Shown: positions 32,701 through 42,412 of the stretch, piece after piece
How positions within the stretch are numbered: position 1 is the first letter of the stretch
Layout: every line of letters starts with the position of its first letter
Assembly (NCBI GenBank): GCA_019055375.1
Contig: JAHQIW010003823.1
Coordinates: 62,001-126,000, forward strand
DNA length: 64,000 bases
Source: Parelaphostrongylus tenuis
Lineage: Eukaryota; Nematoda; Chromadorea; Rhabditida; Metastrongylidae
Direction: 5' to 3'
Notes under the pieces: generated by a model
What the model was told of the DNA's origin: nothing
Database searches by the model: none
The model's input: the letters and a program-made list of their open reading frames with translations, nothing else
Program-made: the position numbers and the translations under genes

Positions 32701-35700
32701 CGTTCTGGATGCAATAATGTCCATACTAATTTGACCAGTATTCCAAATATTGCTTTTTAGTAGTTGTCTTTTTTTGGTCCCCTACTTTGTTCTTATTTCT
32801 CGTCCTTTTTGGAAAGCGAACAGTGAAATGACCGTCTGAATAAACCGGATTACTCCGTATCTTTCCGAGTCTCAAATGAAACATATTCTTTAATGGATGC
32901 AGATACACATAGTGCTTCAATATATTAGTAAAAACGTGCAGTCCACAACTTGTTAAAGCCCTATATTGAAGAGGATATTCTGATGTTTTTGACGGAGAAC
33001 ATCCACAAAGTATTGAATTCTCTGGATTTGAGTTACTTGTTCTTATTTATCTCTGTAAACATTCATATCTTAGCATGCTCGAACGACAGCGGAGGTGCAG
33101 TAGATACTTGTATCGCTGGTGATCAAGTGCTTCTAACGTTAAACGGGACTTTTGAATTGGATACAATTCATGCTGGCCATGTGATAGTGAGTGGTGGACA
33201 GGTTTGTATACCAACTATTCAGTTATGTGAGTGTGGAATTGGTCAATTGCTTTGAGAACTGAAACCCAATGATGTTTTATGAGTGAGGTCATTTTTGTTC
33301 TCCTGCATTACTTCTTTACTTTCAGGATGTACTGATGCCATGCCGTCGTTTTATTGCACGAATCGTAGTATTTGACATAGTACCGATCATGAAAGGAACA
33401 AAGGCAGAGCTCTATTGTCATTCTTTGTGCGAATCGTGTACGGTGGTGAAACTCATTTCTTCAATTAATAAAGGAAACGGCAGTGTCATCAAAAGTCGGC
33501 CCAGGTACATACGTATTACAAAACATCGTGTACGTGCCAAAGTTCTAACAATTTCAAAAGTTCATCGCTTTTAGCTAAAATTCCGTTTTTTTTTTTGTCG
33601 AGCGAGCACAGTCTTGTTGGCAGTGCATATTCAGTGCCGTACAGCGTATAACGATGGCTGACGTTGCGGCGATTTCTCCTTCCTTAGGGCTTGGAAGAGT
33701 CAAATTGTCATGCCCGATGAAACTCAGTATATAAATCTTGACTCTTGTAATTAACAGCCTCTTTCAGATGCTATGTTCAAATTTTCATTTTTTTATTCGT
33801 TTTACCCAGCCATGAGCGGTCGACTGTTGCTCACTGCAGTCTTGGGGATTTTGTCACTCGACACGCGATGATTTTAATAATTCAGCGTCGATTCCTTCAT
33901 AACTAAAGGCTATAATCCCTTGTAAAGGATTGGCTGATCCTAAAGGCACTGTACTATTGATAAGCCGGGAAAGGTGAAACAGCTGGCTAGTATTGTGTAC
34001 GTACCATACCAGACCTCATTAAAGTTCAAGATATATTATCAGCTATGTCCAAAATTCACAATATCTAAAGTAATTGATGGAAGCTGTTTATTATGCGATC
34101 AAACATTTATATATCAAGTTTTCTCTGCCTTGATTGCGAGGGTGTTCGGCTGAGGTTGCATGTCAGTCTGAGTCTACCAGGCTCCTGAAGAATGCGTTGA
34201 ACTTCCGAAGCGTCAATCATTGCTACTGTATTGTATTTTGCTGAAAAAATCGTCTTGCTAATAATCTCGTACACACTCAATGAGAAAAATGCGGAATCCT
34301 TTGCGACGTAATGTTATTGTGTTCCTTTGTCGTTGTACACCAAATTTTTGGACAGATTGTTAATTCTACGTGTCCGGCGGCCACAGTCTTTTACCACATC
34401 TACAGAGTGTTCAACCCAGTCGGGACGGCAGATGATCGGTCGCGCAGCGTGTTACTTGAAGGGCGCGCGCGAATTTTGTTATCTAGTTGAAATTTTTTTT
34501 CTCCGTTTTGAGAAAAAAAAGTCAAACGATCTGGAAAAATTCGAGAAAGATTTAATTTTTCATATGTTATGTGATACAGAGGAAATGTGGGGAAGACGTG
34601 ATAGAAAAGTGGATATTGAGTGTTCAAGAGTAAGGAGTTGCCTTTCACTCACCCCATGTAAAAGATAAACTTCAATGATTGGAAAGCTTTTCCTGCTCTT
34701 TTTGTGTGGGCGAATAGGATGGGTTTTCCGTTTATGCAGACAATCATAGCCTACTGAGTACTCGTGATCCGATTCTTGATGAACCGGAGTCTTTGTTGCC
34801 ATCTTTGAGCCTCATTGCGCCCTGCTGAGCTGGATCTTCTGTTCTCGATTAATCTTTACAGACTCAGTGTTATATCTATAACTATCTCTTATCCCCACCT
34901 TAGTTAACTCTGATCTGCCTTTTTTCTTCTTGTTTGAAATGTATGGGTGAAATGAGACAATTCTTTTGAATGCGAACTGCACAACGACTAAGGGCTCTTT
35001 TCTCGATCTTTTCTCTCTCGCAGTTCTCTTCAAAAGAAAAAAAGAACCATTCAGCGGACTCAAACTTCCATGTAATGTCTCGCCGGAAAAGTGTAGATGG
35101 GGCAAGAAGTTTCTGAGCATATTTCTTGTCCTTGCTTTGAATCTTCTATCATTGTTCTCGTAAATAAGGCAGGAACGCCACTAACTCCTCATCTTTGGTA
35201 GTTTAACAATTCACATCTGAAGGTAGGGACAAAACAGTCTTCCTATTGTTATACATATTCAACATGAAAATTCTCTAAAGATGTTATCGTTCCTTTCGTA
35301 CTTGTAGTATCAGTGGCTGCATTCTAAGTGGACCACCAGTGGAAAACCCGCTGCCATGGGACACCACATTGATGACTGACCACTGTACCATAACTAGAAT
35401 GTTTATAAAATTCTCCTAATATCACGAGAGTTTGTCGTTTTTTTCAACGTCTTTTTGATCACTCCTAATGAGTTAGAAATCGTAAATGAAGCTCATTTCG
35501 TTTCCAGCGACTTGATCCAAGCCTATACAATTATTTTAATTTTTGATCAGTCAGTGATCATTCCCTAGTTTTAATCCGCTGTGATGAATTACGTGTAGTT
35601 TATGCAATCGGAGAATATTTGAAAAACGTTTGAAAATGGCACTGAAAAAATTTTTGGGAAGAAGTTCATTGAGAAAATCGATTTGCAGAGTGGAAAACAA

Positions 35701-37963
35701 AGATTAGTTGCTTGGTGATTTTGAAGGCAAGTAAAGTATGTGAATTAATCTACAATACCTAGTGATGTAGAGTGATGTGCAGAACTTTTCGCATCAGGCA
35801 GAACTTGACCGCGAATCTGACCCTCGCGTGCTCTAACCGTTGCACTATTGATGCCCATTTTACCACCATTCTACGCTACTAAGCATCTGTGAACAGCCAA
35901 CCGTCAACAGTTTGGCTCATGTTGTCGATATCGACATTGAACCCAGTCACGCTGACAGTATTAGGTATTGGATGATCAAGAAGAATTCTTTTTATTTAGC
36001 TTTTTTTAGCGGAGGTATGATGTTATAGATTTATCTAGTGATGTATAGTGACGTGCTAAAACGATACAATGTCGGTACCGACCACCTAAGTCAAACCATT
36101 GACGGTTGTTTGCTGACAGATAGTTGCGTTGTAGTGTAGAAAGAGTGGTGGCAAGACGGGCGTCAGTAGTGCATCGGGTCAGAGCGTGTGCCTCGTATAG
36201 GTAAGGTATGGATTCTAGTCCCTTTTGCATGTTACTCTACATCACTGGGTATATCTATAACATCAAGCTACCTCTATAACATCATGCTACCGCTAAAAAA
36301 GCGGTTAACTTAAAAGAATTTTATTTAATCTACAATGTTTGTTTTCATTCCACCGCTCTTGTAGCAGTATTATATGTCACAATTATACATACAAAAACGT
36401 AGCACAGCAGGGCTTCGATGGTGTGCAGTGATACTATATGCACGCGCTATGGGTGAAACGCAAGCTGAACTCCCCCTGGGGTCCAAAATTTTGCGTATTA
36501 CAGATCACTCAACCTTCTTTCAAATGTGAACTAAGTTCAGTGAATACCATTCGGAGTGGAAAATCCATGTTTCCCTATGTTATATTATGTGTTATACAGT
36601 TAGGCATAGTAGCGTCTGAGTTGATTTTGTGAAGCTTAAATATTTCCGGGCGCAGACTCTATAGAATCTGTGCGTGCCGATGAATATTTACTAATTTTGA
36701 CACTTATGAATAGCTCCTTTCATTATTATTTGAGCCAACATGTCATGTGGTCTGGTAAAGGCTCTTGTACAGCCCGAGACACGTGTTTCGTCCTTACAGA
36801 CTCATCAGCCGGGCAAAACCCGTCGTCTGTCGATCTTTTCATAGTCAGTTCTCTCGGGAGCGTCACACTCCTTATATATAGTTATCGACGACCTACGCTT
36901 TACACACAATGTCAGGTGAAACATTCACCTAACACAGAGTGTTTTCGCACTCGATTGCTAGCTGGCTGGTATTTTATCATATTATACCTTTCCTTCGAGT
37001 GCTTTATTAAGACCACGCTCAAATTTCAATAGATCCACTCATTATTATTTGACCTGATATAGAGTGTAAAGCGTAGGTCGTCGATAACTAACTCTCGTAG
37101 CTAGTGACTTTTAACTGCGATCTAGTGTCCATGCTAAATGACGAATTGGCCAAGTGATAGATAAGCTTCTTAGTTGAAATTATATGGATATAAGTCATTT
37201 GTAGCGTACGTGCTTCATAGGTCTTTTTCTTCAATGAAGTTTAATTCCTGTAATAATCGACTACATTTATTGCTGATTCGAAGTTTAATCTGAGCTTTGA
37301 ACTCTCAAAAATGGCTTGGAGGTTAAAACTGCACTGTAAGGTAGATGTGGTCGATAGTTTGATCCCGCACTAAGGCTCACCAAGCCTTCCGTTCTTCCGA
37401 AATCGTTGGAACGGTACCAGACTTGTCTGGGAGAATCAGCAGAATCTGTTCTGATCCATCGGTAGGCAACCGCGAGTCCGTTATGAAGATCAGATATACA
37501 TACATTCAGTCACCTCTACAATGTAAAATGAAGTTGGATGTGTGTTGCATCGCTCAAGGATTGATCGACGCTGAAGGTTATAGATTTCCAATTTCAAAGT
37601 GTAAAAGCGGATTATAAGTGGAGTCAAATTAGTTGTTCACTTTCGTTAGAAATTCCGAAGTTAAAGGTGTGTTTCATGATGGCAAGTCAATTAGGAGAAT
37701 TCCGTTTTTTCTACTCTCATTCTTCGTGTAGTTATAATAGCAATATATATGAACTTTAGTATATTTTTCTTGTCCATGAAGTGCCTTCTAGTCTTTTTAC
37801 GTTCAGATTTCTCGGAAGACAAATGAGCGGCATTGTGGAAATTGAAACTGACCGTGAGGTAGCGATCGAGACGTATACAACATGTAAGGCGTTGGGACGT
37901 ATCACAATACGGGCCAGGGGCAAAACAATCGCAGCGGGCATCGTGGAACGTAAGCTGTCATGA
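20759..37963 (+). CDS. hbs-1: HBS1, ribosome-rescue GTPase partner of Dom34/Pelota (16 exons, complete)
   Basis: Exons: 20759-20801, 20924-20992, 23002-23154, 23777-23922, 24029-24159, 24274-24421, 25110-25219, 27500-27612, 31049-31165, 31231-31337, 31765-31897, 32107-32174, 32466-32571, 33074-33201, 33326-33504, 37807-37963. They total 1908 nt, 635 residues plus TGA, with every junction in phase. The N-terminus ([28 protein letters not shown]) is acidic, as in HBS1. GTPase motifs: G1 GHVDAGKST (~214-222), G2 RGVTM, G3 [16 protein letters not shown]4 NKLD, G5 SGLDGENL. The beta-barrel domains end with SRPRFLGR and [14 protein letters not shown]1 with GTP delivers Dom34 to stalled 80S ribosomes in no-go and non-stop decay. 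The usual helical N-terminal domain is not obvious; an extra exon may be missed in the long second intron. Introns after exons 5 and 8 use GC donors. Confidence 0.93.
21052..21310 (+). mobile_element. tRNA-Ser/Leu-like SINE, family S2 (plus), HBS1 intron 2
   Basis: GGTGGCCGAGTGGTTAATGA is a convincing type II tRNA start, followed by CGCGAGATGGATCTCGCAAG (a long variable-arm-like hairpin), then CTGACTATCCTCGAGATTGC and the tail CTAGAAGTACTAGGATCC. It faces a minus copy at 21330. Confidence 0.7.
21330..21540 (-). mobile_element. tRNA-Ser/Leu-like SINE, family S2 (minus), HBS1 intron 2
   Basis: On the minus strand: GAGACGTGGCCAAGTGGTTG (box A), GCGCGGGACCGAACCGCATC, then CAGCCAGGCTATCCTCGAGA and GATTGCAAGG. 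Tail-to-tail partner of the copy at 21052, forming a potential ~200-bp hairpin in the HBS1 transcript. Confidence 0.65.
21600..22445. mobile_element. MITE-like element, family T1 copy 3, HBS1 intron 2
   Basis: Left end GGCGACAAATGAAAAACC, TTATTAATAATCATTCGCAA-like and AAAAGACCC blocks mirror the right end (CGAATGTTCACTAGCACCCG, AAAAGTTGCTGTTCAGCGAA, TGAGTTTGTCGCC). Internal blocks (CACGTGCGCTGAGGCGATGA with ACGACATCGCGTCAGCGGCA) are themselves self-complementary. Confidence 0.6.
22448..22655 (+). mobile_element. 5'-truncated S1 SINE
   Basis: Starts inside the family body at TGGTACCAGACAGGTCTC, immediately after the right end of the T1 element, and runs to GAGCTTTATCCTTTATCC. Very close in sequence to 14830-15036. 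The tRNA-like head is absent. Confidence 0.75.
23250..23590. repeat. Palindrome of two tRNA-like modules, HBS1 intron 3
   Basis: Left arm, minus: GGAGTTCAACCCGCGTTTCA (box B complement) and CGTGCTACCACTACGCCACT (box A complement). Right arm, plus: CCTCTGTGGTATAGTGCAAC and CACGAGTTCGACTCTCACCC. Outer tails are ATTAGTATGCAAAGCATTGG and AATGCTCTGCATACCACTCA. Same design as at 10.1 and 52.2 kb. Confidence 0.65.
25380..25560 (+). mobile_element. Partial S2 SINE tail, HBS1 intron 7
   Basis: TATCATCAAGATTGCAAGGA, CGACTAGTGTTCTATGACGT, CGTGAAGATGATGAAATTCT and the tail resembling GGGACCCACACAGCGCACAG match the 3' body of S2 copies. No head is seen. Confidence 0.45.
26270..26765 (+). pseudogene. Decayed RTE 3' relic, HBS1 intron 7
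   Basis: In-frame blocks [13 protein letters not shown] near 26400 and [15 protein letters not shown] near 26460, then ATGCTCAGCGAATTCCTGGA at 26644 and a tail with GAGTCACTCGATCATCAA, all match the C-terminal end of the intact RTE. Stops and deletions interrupt it. It reads in the same direction as HBS1. Confidence 0.7.
27690..27982 (-). mobile_element. tRNA-derived SINE, family S3 (minus), HBS1 intron 8
   Basis: On the minus strand: GGAGTAGCGTAGTGGTTAGT (box A), GCTGAATCGATCCCG (box B), then the body with AGCATTCTACGACATTCATG and AGCAGTCGGAGCAACAAGT. Close to the copies at 19.4 and 59.3 kb. Confidence 0.65.
28089..28131 (-). ncRNA. Hammerhead ribozyme (type I, minus)
   Basis: Minus-strand reading: stem I GCCCGA, core CTGACGA, stem II GATC-GCAA-AATC with one mismatch, core GAAA, stem III on the self-complementary ACACGTGT, cleavage residue A, then TCGGGC closing stem I perfectly. 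Predicted cleavage lies between 28095 and 28094. All core residues fit the CUGANGA/GAAA consensus. It is antisense to HBS1 and in the same direction as the RTE frame. Confidence 0.8.
28236..30308 (-). mobile_element. RTE-clade non-LTR retrotransposon, 5'-truncated
   Basis: It includes the reverse transcriptase frame (28247 to ~30270) plus short flanks. The 3' end (left) carries CAGGTGATACAGGTGATC, a short tandem repeat typical of RTE 3' ends. The 5' side stops soon after the coding start: no AP endonuclease domain is present, as expected from incomplete reverse transcription. Confidence 0.8.
28247..30154 (-). CDS. RTE-type reverse transcriptase (endonuclease domain lost by 5' truncation)
   Basis: The open frame is 635 residues to TGA; it starts at an internal TTG and actually stays open upstream to about 30270, so the native start is missing. 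Reverse transcriptase motifs in order: [14 protein letters not shown] (~138), [16 protein letters not shown] (~195), [11 protein letters not shown] (~232), [13 protein letters not shown] (~262, first catalytic Asp), [14 protein letters not shown] (~320) and [10 protein letters not shown] (~361-370, catalytic Asp pair). A long C-terminal tail follows, with RSMLGVSR and RWAGHVMR. The enzyme copies element RNA at a nicked target. The frame is intact, but without the endonuclease this copy cannot be autonomous. It lies antisense inside an HBS1 intron. Confidence 0.9.
   Translation of the reverse strand: MSPQTLELIRQRGIARAAGNRNLTSELAKRCREAIKEDLKERRATVMAEAAEAGKSIRKAQRGFANYKTKMIALRYPDGTLTASRRAMEKIIHQYYSDLFASHVLLPSYKLKEDEYVVSPVLPSEIRHAISSLKNRTTPGSDRIRPEHLKNLPPVLINTLARLFTRYLSECKVPIQWKTSKTVLLFKKGDLHDIGNYRPICLLSVVYKLFTRVILNRIDRTLDEGQPCEQAGFRKGFSTMDHIHTITRLIEVSREYKQPLCLTFIDLKKAFDSVETEAVIEALDNQGVPTRYIMILRELYKDFTTRISPFYNNITIDVRRGVRQGDTISPKLFTATLQNVMRTLEWDEMGVKIDGRQLNHLRFADDIVLITPNISQAERMLTDFDNACGKIGLQLNLTKTMFMRNGWVSNAPFTLNGTTICECSSYIYLGREINMMNDLAPELSRRKRAAWGTFKSIEDVVKRTKNIRLRAHLFDSTIIPALTYAAETWSLRKQDERSLAVIERAVERSMLGVSRISQMRQRIRTSDLRQRSKIRDAVLHARISKIRWAGHVMRFNDNRWTRAVTDWIPRDVKRSKGRPLTRWSDFFTKAMEERYDAQRIPRARRTHWATLARDREKWKSCWYPLESLDDQRDDR
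30484..30526 (+). ncRNA. Hammerhead ribozyme (type I, plus), sense within HBS1 intron 8
   Basis: Stem I GCCCGA (30484-30489), core CTGACGA (30490-30496), stem II GATC-GCAA-GATC with a GNRA-type loop, core GAA plus A15.1, stem III on ACACGTGT, cleavage residue A30520, and TCGGGC (30521-30526) closing stem I with six pairs. No core mismatch is seen. It is in the same orientation as the HBS1 pre-mRNA, so cleavage would cut the unspliced transcript within the intron. Confidence 0.85.
30700..30975 (+). mobile_element. S2 tRNA-like SINE (plus), HBS1 intron 8
   Basis: CAGTGGCCGAGTGGCCAGTG (head), GCGCGACTTGACGCGGG, then CTGGCTATCCTCGAGATTGG, CGAATGCTAGCACTACTGGT and CACAGTGAAAGAACTGTG, ending in ATAAAATAAAGTGATAAAG. 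Ends ~70 bp before exon 9. Confidence 0.65.
31432..31738 (+). mobile_element. S1 SINE (plus), HBS1 intron 10
   Basis: GCGCATGTGACGCAGTGGTT (box A), GACGGTTCGATCTCGG (box B), CTCACCAAGCCATCATCC, TGGTACCGGACTGATTTC and GAATGCGTGGCGCATCCCTC, ending GAGCTTTATTCTTTATC. It fills most of the intron between exons 10 and 11. Confidence 0.8.
33505..35755. other. First part of HBS1 intron 15, mostly featureless
   Basis: No exon between GT at 33505 and the next recognised repeat. Open frames near 34.3-35.2 kb lack homology and splice context. A weak hammerhead-like string at 34185-34215 is discussed under rejected items. Confidence 0.4.
35760..36300. repeat. Palindrome of two tRNA-like modules, HBS1 intron 15
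   Basis: Left arm, minus: GCATCAGGCAGAACTTGACC and CGTGCTCTAACCGTTGCACT. Right arm, plus: GGGCGTCAGTAGTGCATCGG, GGTCAGAGCGTGTGCC, then GATTCTAGTCCC. Outer tails AGTGATGTAGAGTGATGTGC and GTTACTCTACATCACTGG are complementary. Confidence 0.65.
36430..36515 (+). repeat. Single tRNA-like module
   Basis: GATGGTGTGCAGTGATACTA, then CACGCGCTATGGGTGAAACG, a degraded box B and the tail AAATTTTGCGTATTACAGAT. A half copy of the palindrome family. Confidence 0.45.
36700..37110. mobile_element. Hammerhead element with tandem and inverted modules, HBS1 intron 15
   Basis: A minus-strand module (about 36700-36970) contains a hammerhead. To its right lies a fragment of another minus-strand module tail (36985-37035, GAGTGCTTTATTAAGACCAC, mirrored at 30.6 kb), followed by the beginning of a plus-strand module (37048-37110, GAGTGTAAAGCGTAGGTCGT), which is the complement of 36880-36907. 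The arrangement is therefore partly head-to-tail and partly inverted. Same family as at 28.1/30.5 kb. Confidence 0.65.
36772..36814 (-). ncRNA. Hammerhead ribozyme (type I, minus)
   Basis: Minus reading: GCCCGG (stem I), CTGATGA core, stem II GTC-TGTAAG-GAC, GAAA core, ACACGTGT stem III, cleavage residue C (a GUC site), then TCGGGC, which pairs with stem I apart from one G-U wobble. Predicted cleavage lies between 36778 and 36777. Core intact. Antisense to HBS1. Confidence 0.8.
37340..37590 (+). mobile_element. Diverged S1 SINE (plus), HBS1 intron 15
   Basis: GTCGATAGTTTGATCCCGC, CTCACCAAGCCTTCC, ACCAGACTTGTCTGGGAGAA, then GTGTGTTGCATCGCTCAAGG. Head degraded. Confidence 0.6.
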
Positions 37964-38289
37964 ACGAGCCATGTTACACGAGTAGATTTGATTCTTAGTA
38001 CGTTTTTCGTTATTGCTGGCATACTTAGTTGTTAGTTGTTTTTGATCATCTTGTTGAATCAGACGGAATGGGTTTTTTGTTTTATCGTTCATCTTCGTTC
38101 CTACCTTTACTATTCTCTCAGTGTCAGTGTTTAGATACTAATGGATGTTCTGCAAGAGGTTGACTGATTGGGAAAACAATTTTTTTTATCGACCCAGGAT
38201 TGTCACCTGTGTCACTATCATTGCTAATTAACATTGGGTACTATTTATCTATAGTTATATATAGTACTTAGTAGTACTATTTGGGGCTC

Positions 38290-38545
38290 TTCTCGGCGCA
38301 GCACAAGACTAACTCCATCCTCCTCTTCCCCCTCCTCCCCCCAACACGCTTCGGAAATCAATGACGATCACCCTACGGAACGCTCCAGGCTGTCTATCCT
38401 CGGGACTGCAAGATGTGCTCAATTACTGTCTCACGCCTTTTGTGAAAAAATTTCCAAAATGAATTGAATGCTGGAAATACTGGGTAAAAAAGTATCTGCA
38501 GTTAAAAAAGCTACGAGACGGGTGAAATAAGGTGATAAAAATAAT
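38290..38545 (+). mobile_element. Diverged S2 SINE (plus)
   Basis: The body CAGGCTGTCTATCCTCGGGA, GACTGCAAGATGTGCTC, TGAATGCTGGAAATACTGGG and a tail with GGGTGAAATAAGGTGATAAA match S2. The tRNA-like head is lost. It lies ~330 bp downstream of the HBS1 stop codon. Confidence 0.5.
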
Positions 38546-38654
38546 TAGTATTACTTACTATCAAGCAGCTTCCCATTAATCGTCAGTAATTTCTCATTGT
38601 TCTGGTTTCTTGAGTTTCTAAGAAGCCGACAACATTGTGAGAGGAGATTTGCTT

Positions 38655-38900
38655 TGTTATACATGCACATATATGTATACATGTATATATACATATACAC
38701 ACATATTTGCATATGTATACTACGTTTATATATACACACACATGTTTATATATACACATGTATGTATGTATGTATAATAAGCATACGTATATGTATATAC
38801 CCATATATATACACATGTATGCATGTACATATATATGCATGTATATATATATATATTTATATATACATATACATATACCATATATATGTATATATACTGA
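38655..38900. repeat. TA/CA-rich microsatellite
   Basis: About 245 bp of ACATATATGTATAC-type sequence. All open frames here are low-complexity artefacts. Confidence 0.85.
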
Positions 38901-38979
38901 AGCTGACAGTGAACTCAAGGTATGGTGAGCCAGTTTTGTCCGTACAGCAAAAGAATTCTTCATTAGGAAAAAATACATA

Positions 38980-39845
38980 ATGGATACTCTTCTGTTAGAC
39001 GGGAAAATGAATATTCGATCTCGTTCGCTGGACAAGAATTCTTCATAGGAGTGTCAGTAATCATTCGAAAGCTTAAATTTCTGGCTAGCGAGTTGTGTGA
39101 TTGATTTTTGAAAAGACCCTTGCATAACGCTGTAAAAAAAAATAATGTTTCACACGACCACGCTTTTTTTTTCTTATGTCGCTTACATCTTGCTGGACAA
39201 AACTTTTTTCAGATTTGTAGTACTCTTTTGATAGCGTTATAGGAGAAAGGCAACATTTGCGTTTTACGCCTTGCTGGACAGAGCTCTTTCTTTAGAATAT
39301 TAGCATTCAATAACGTAAGTTTCAATAATTTCAACGCTGTGCTCATTTCACTGCTTCTGTTTCACCGCAGTGTAGAAGTTAAAATAAGATCGAGTTTTAC
39401 GTATTCATAATATTCGGCGGCTTGTTTACTGGCTAATCTACGGGCGGTGGAGGGAGGGATCGATCAATGGCCTGACGGGTTAGACATGTGTGGTGTTACT
39501 AGTTAGTCAGTTGGAAATTCTCTCTTTACCTCAAAAGAAACGTCAGATAGGACGATTGAATCAGACACTGCGAAATTTCTTTTACACATTCATATGCGTT
39601 TCGTGATTCCAGCGAGTTATACGTTTGATAGTAATGAAGGTGCGTGGCGGGAATGGAACATAATATTATTCTATATGCTACAGTGATGCAAAAGGATCTT
39701 TGCGAAAAACGACCACGTAGGGCGTCAGTCAGAGATTCAAGCTTTCAAATGATTAATAACACTTTCATAAAAAGTTCTTGTTCAGCAAATGGGGTCGAAT
39801 ATTAATTTGTCGCCGTCTAACAGACAGGAACCCATAACGTATTCC
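38980..39845. mobile_element. MITE-like element, family T1 copy 4
   Basis: Left CGCTGGACAAGAATTCTTCA and AATCATTCGAAAGCTTAAAT mirror the right AAGCTTTCAAATGATTAATA and AAAAAGTTCTTGTTCAGC. Internal block CGTAAGTTTCAATAATTTCAACGC recurs in all T1 copies. Confidence 0.65.
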
Positions 39846-39849
39846 GCCT

Positions 39850-41130
39850 CTATTAATTCCAAGTGGTGGATGAAATAATAGTTGTGCAGTAAAGGCTTGT
39901 TATGTCCTGCCTTCTATATAATTTAGGAATTTGTAGCCTTTAATTGCTACTTATTGCATAGTACTCATGAAACATCGGATTATCTGGATCTTTTATCACG
40001 AAAGTTCCTCTTATAGCTTCCTGTGCGAGTATAAGATCGTTGGTGAGTGTCAAAACAGCGTTGGTGCTGTAATGTGTTTAATGGTATGTATCAAATGCAC
40101 GCTATATTCTAAATGGGCTAGTAAGAGAATAACATGTTTTCTCTCGAACGAGTTCGTCATGTTCATCACTCTTTCAAATACCAAAGATTTCTACTATCTC
40201 TTTGTCTTAATCGTTTGCTTCTTTTTTCTGCAATTTCTTTTCAATAAATAGTTTATGATTCCGTGTAAGTTGCTGAATCATTCGTTCTAGGAACCACTTA
40301 TTATGAGGAAAGGAACGGAGTTCTACATGATAAGTTGGCTTTGTTTGGCTTGCGAAAGTCATTACAACAAATCAGAAGTTTATCTTCTCACTTCATTAGG
40401 CTGTTAAGTTGACACCTTTGCACGTAGCAGAGGGAATGAGTTGGTGAAGGAGAGCAGCAGTAACAAGTGGACTTATCTATTTTTAATAGCACACAATTAT
40501 TATTATGTATTGGTAACAGCACAAACATTCGTTGAAGTTAATTTGAATCGCGTAATGAAGAAAAGCTTTCTGCTCCAATTTGTCGCTTTGATAGTTTTCA
40601 ACTTCGTCGTTTCATAGGAGTTATGAAAGTTACGATGATTGGGATCAGCGCGCTTACATCGACAATGAACAGTTGTAACGTCGACTATTAAGTCCATCCA
40701 AAAGAGACTGGACGCAAGTTTGCTAGAACACGGAGTTCCAAAAACTTCCATAAGCGCGAGAGAAGGGGGATTCGTACGGGCTTCACTAATTGGTGGAGCA
40801 AAAGCGCAGATATTCAATATCGTTACTGCACTTATGATCGCGGAATTCCTGAAGAATCTGTGCGAGTGCTGAACAAACTAAGATTGAGGTAATAGATTCG
40901 CAAAACTTTCTTAAAGTGTCACTGAAATTAACGCGGCGTTCTTGACGCTCTCACGGTGAGTGATCCCTTAGATGTCATGATAAAGTTCTGAAAGTGGCCG
41001 GTGTTACAACTACAGGCTCTGCTTTTTTCCCGGTGGTTTATTTTGGTGCAGAGTTTTTCCCTGGATTTGTGGTCATCGGTAGCCTAATATACTTAGGCAT
41101 CGGGCATCGCCAAAAAAAAGAATGAACACT
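39850..41130. other. Intergenic stretch with no recognised feature
   Basis: One plus-strand frame at 39967-40251 would encode a hydrophobic peptide, but I see no family or splice support. Nothing else recognised. Confidence 0.35.
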
Positions 41131-41136
41131 GTGTTT

Positions 41137-41902
41137 CAACACTTTGACTTCCACAAACTCAAATCTGCGTGTCTATCTGGCAATGGATTTTCTGCCCAGC
41201 TCTCACACCACTCTCACATCCAGCGTGAGAATGACCTCAAGTCCTCCTCTGCAACTGTAACCTCTAGCGTGGGAATCACTGTCTGTCTCACTCCTCTCTG
41301 CCGTCCATCGGGAAGAAGGTTGCTATTTCGATCCCCTAATACGACGCTTCATTGTGTTTTTTTTTTGGTGTTATCTCTTTGTTTCGACTACAATGTCCTT
41401 GTACCATATTAATTCGTTAAAGTTGTCTGGAGAAGTATGCTCTGGACGAAGTACAAAGAACTGTATCGAGGGTATATTGAACTGAATACAAATGATTTGA
41501 AACTACCACATTGTCATTCAGGCGAAAAAAGTTCGATATGCGGTGTTACCACCGGACCTACATTGTGTATCAAAAGTAGTGAAATGTTAGACAACTGAGT
41601 GTTTTTTTGCTGTAATAATTACTTATAAATAATCCTCAATACTAATCGACATCAAAAAGGTATCACAGAAAAAAAAACTACAGTGAAGTGTTGTGATAAG
41701 GGATCGAACCAGCAACCTTCTTCCCGATGAGCGGCTGAAAGGAATGAGACAGATAGTGATTTTCAAATTGAGAGTTGCAGTCGCAAAGGAGGAGGTGGAG
41801 CCGTTCTCACGCTAGGGGGTGAGAGTGGTAGAGGAGGTGAGGCACACAGTCCACCATTGCCACAGACACACAGATCTGGATCTGTGGAAGTCAAAAGGTT
41901 AA
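41137..41902. mobile_element. Palindromic foldback element with ~220-bp arms
   Basis: Left arm CACTTTGACTTCCACAAACT, then CGTGAGAATGACCTCAAGTC and CGGGAAGAAGGTTGCTATTT, is the complement of the right arm ending AAGTCAAAAGGTTAA, with CGTTCTCACGCTAGGGGG and AGCAACCTTCTTCCCGATGA. Arms are ~85% alike by eye. The right terminus has TTAA. No protein is encoded. Confidence 0.7.
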
Positions 41903-42412
41903 TTATTTATTTCTGGTGAGAGGCTATTTCTGCTAAAGTGCGTGTGGTCAGTGATAAGGCTCAGAAATGACTGTGCCCTGAAAAACGTATCGTATGCAGT
42001 GCATTGCGTTCTTTTTGACAAACCATTTGTTTTTTCAAATTTCCCATCGCTTTGATGACTTTTGGGGTATTGATCTGAATGAAGGAATATCAAAAGTAAA
42101 ATGCAAACGTAATGTTCCTTGTACGGCCTATTCAACTTCATTCGAATGCTGACAGCTGTATTACTGCATGATGGATGAGCACTTCTTTTTATATATAAGG
42201 ATTTTTGATGCACTAAATCATGGGAGGGTGTGTAGACGGTTATGGAGCATATACATTAGAGAAGCGGAGTGATTTTTTCAATATGCTGAGAAAAACGGAT
42301 TTATAGAGCAGACAACATCAAAAAACGACTGATAACAACAACAAAAAGATACGTGAAAATGACTCATCAATTTCATTCTATTAACATCAAGAGAGGCAAA
42401 CAATTCTTTTTA

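Noticed and set aside
34185..34215. Hammerhead-like string CTGAAGA ... CCGAAGCGTC
   Set aside because: The second core reads GAAG instead of GAAA and stem I does not pair (GCTC against AATC). Without a mirrored partner it is too weak to call.
38583..39035. Open frames of up to 150 codons on both strands
   Set aside because: Low-complexity Tyr/Ile/Cys repeats from a microsatellite, no family match.
39967..40251. 94-codon hydrophobic frame on the plus strand
   Set aside because: No signal for splicing, no family similarity; composition is that of AT-rich intergenic DNA.
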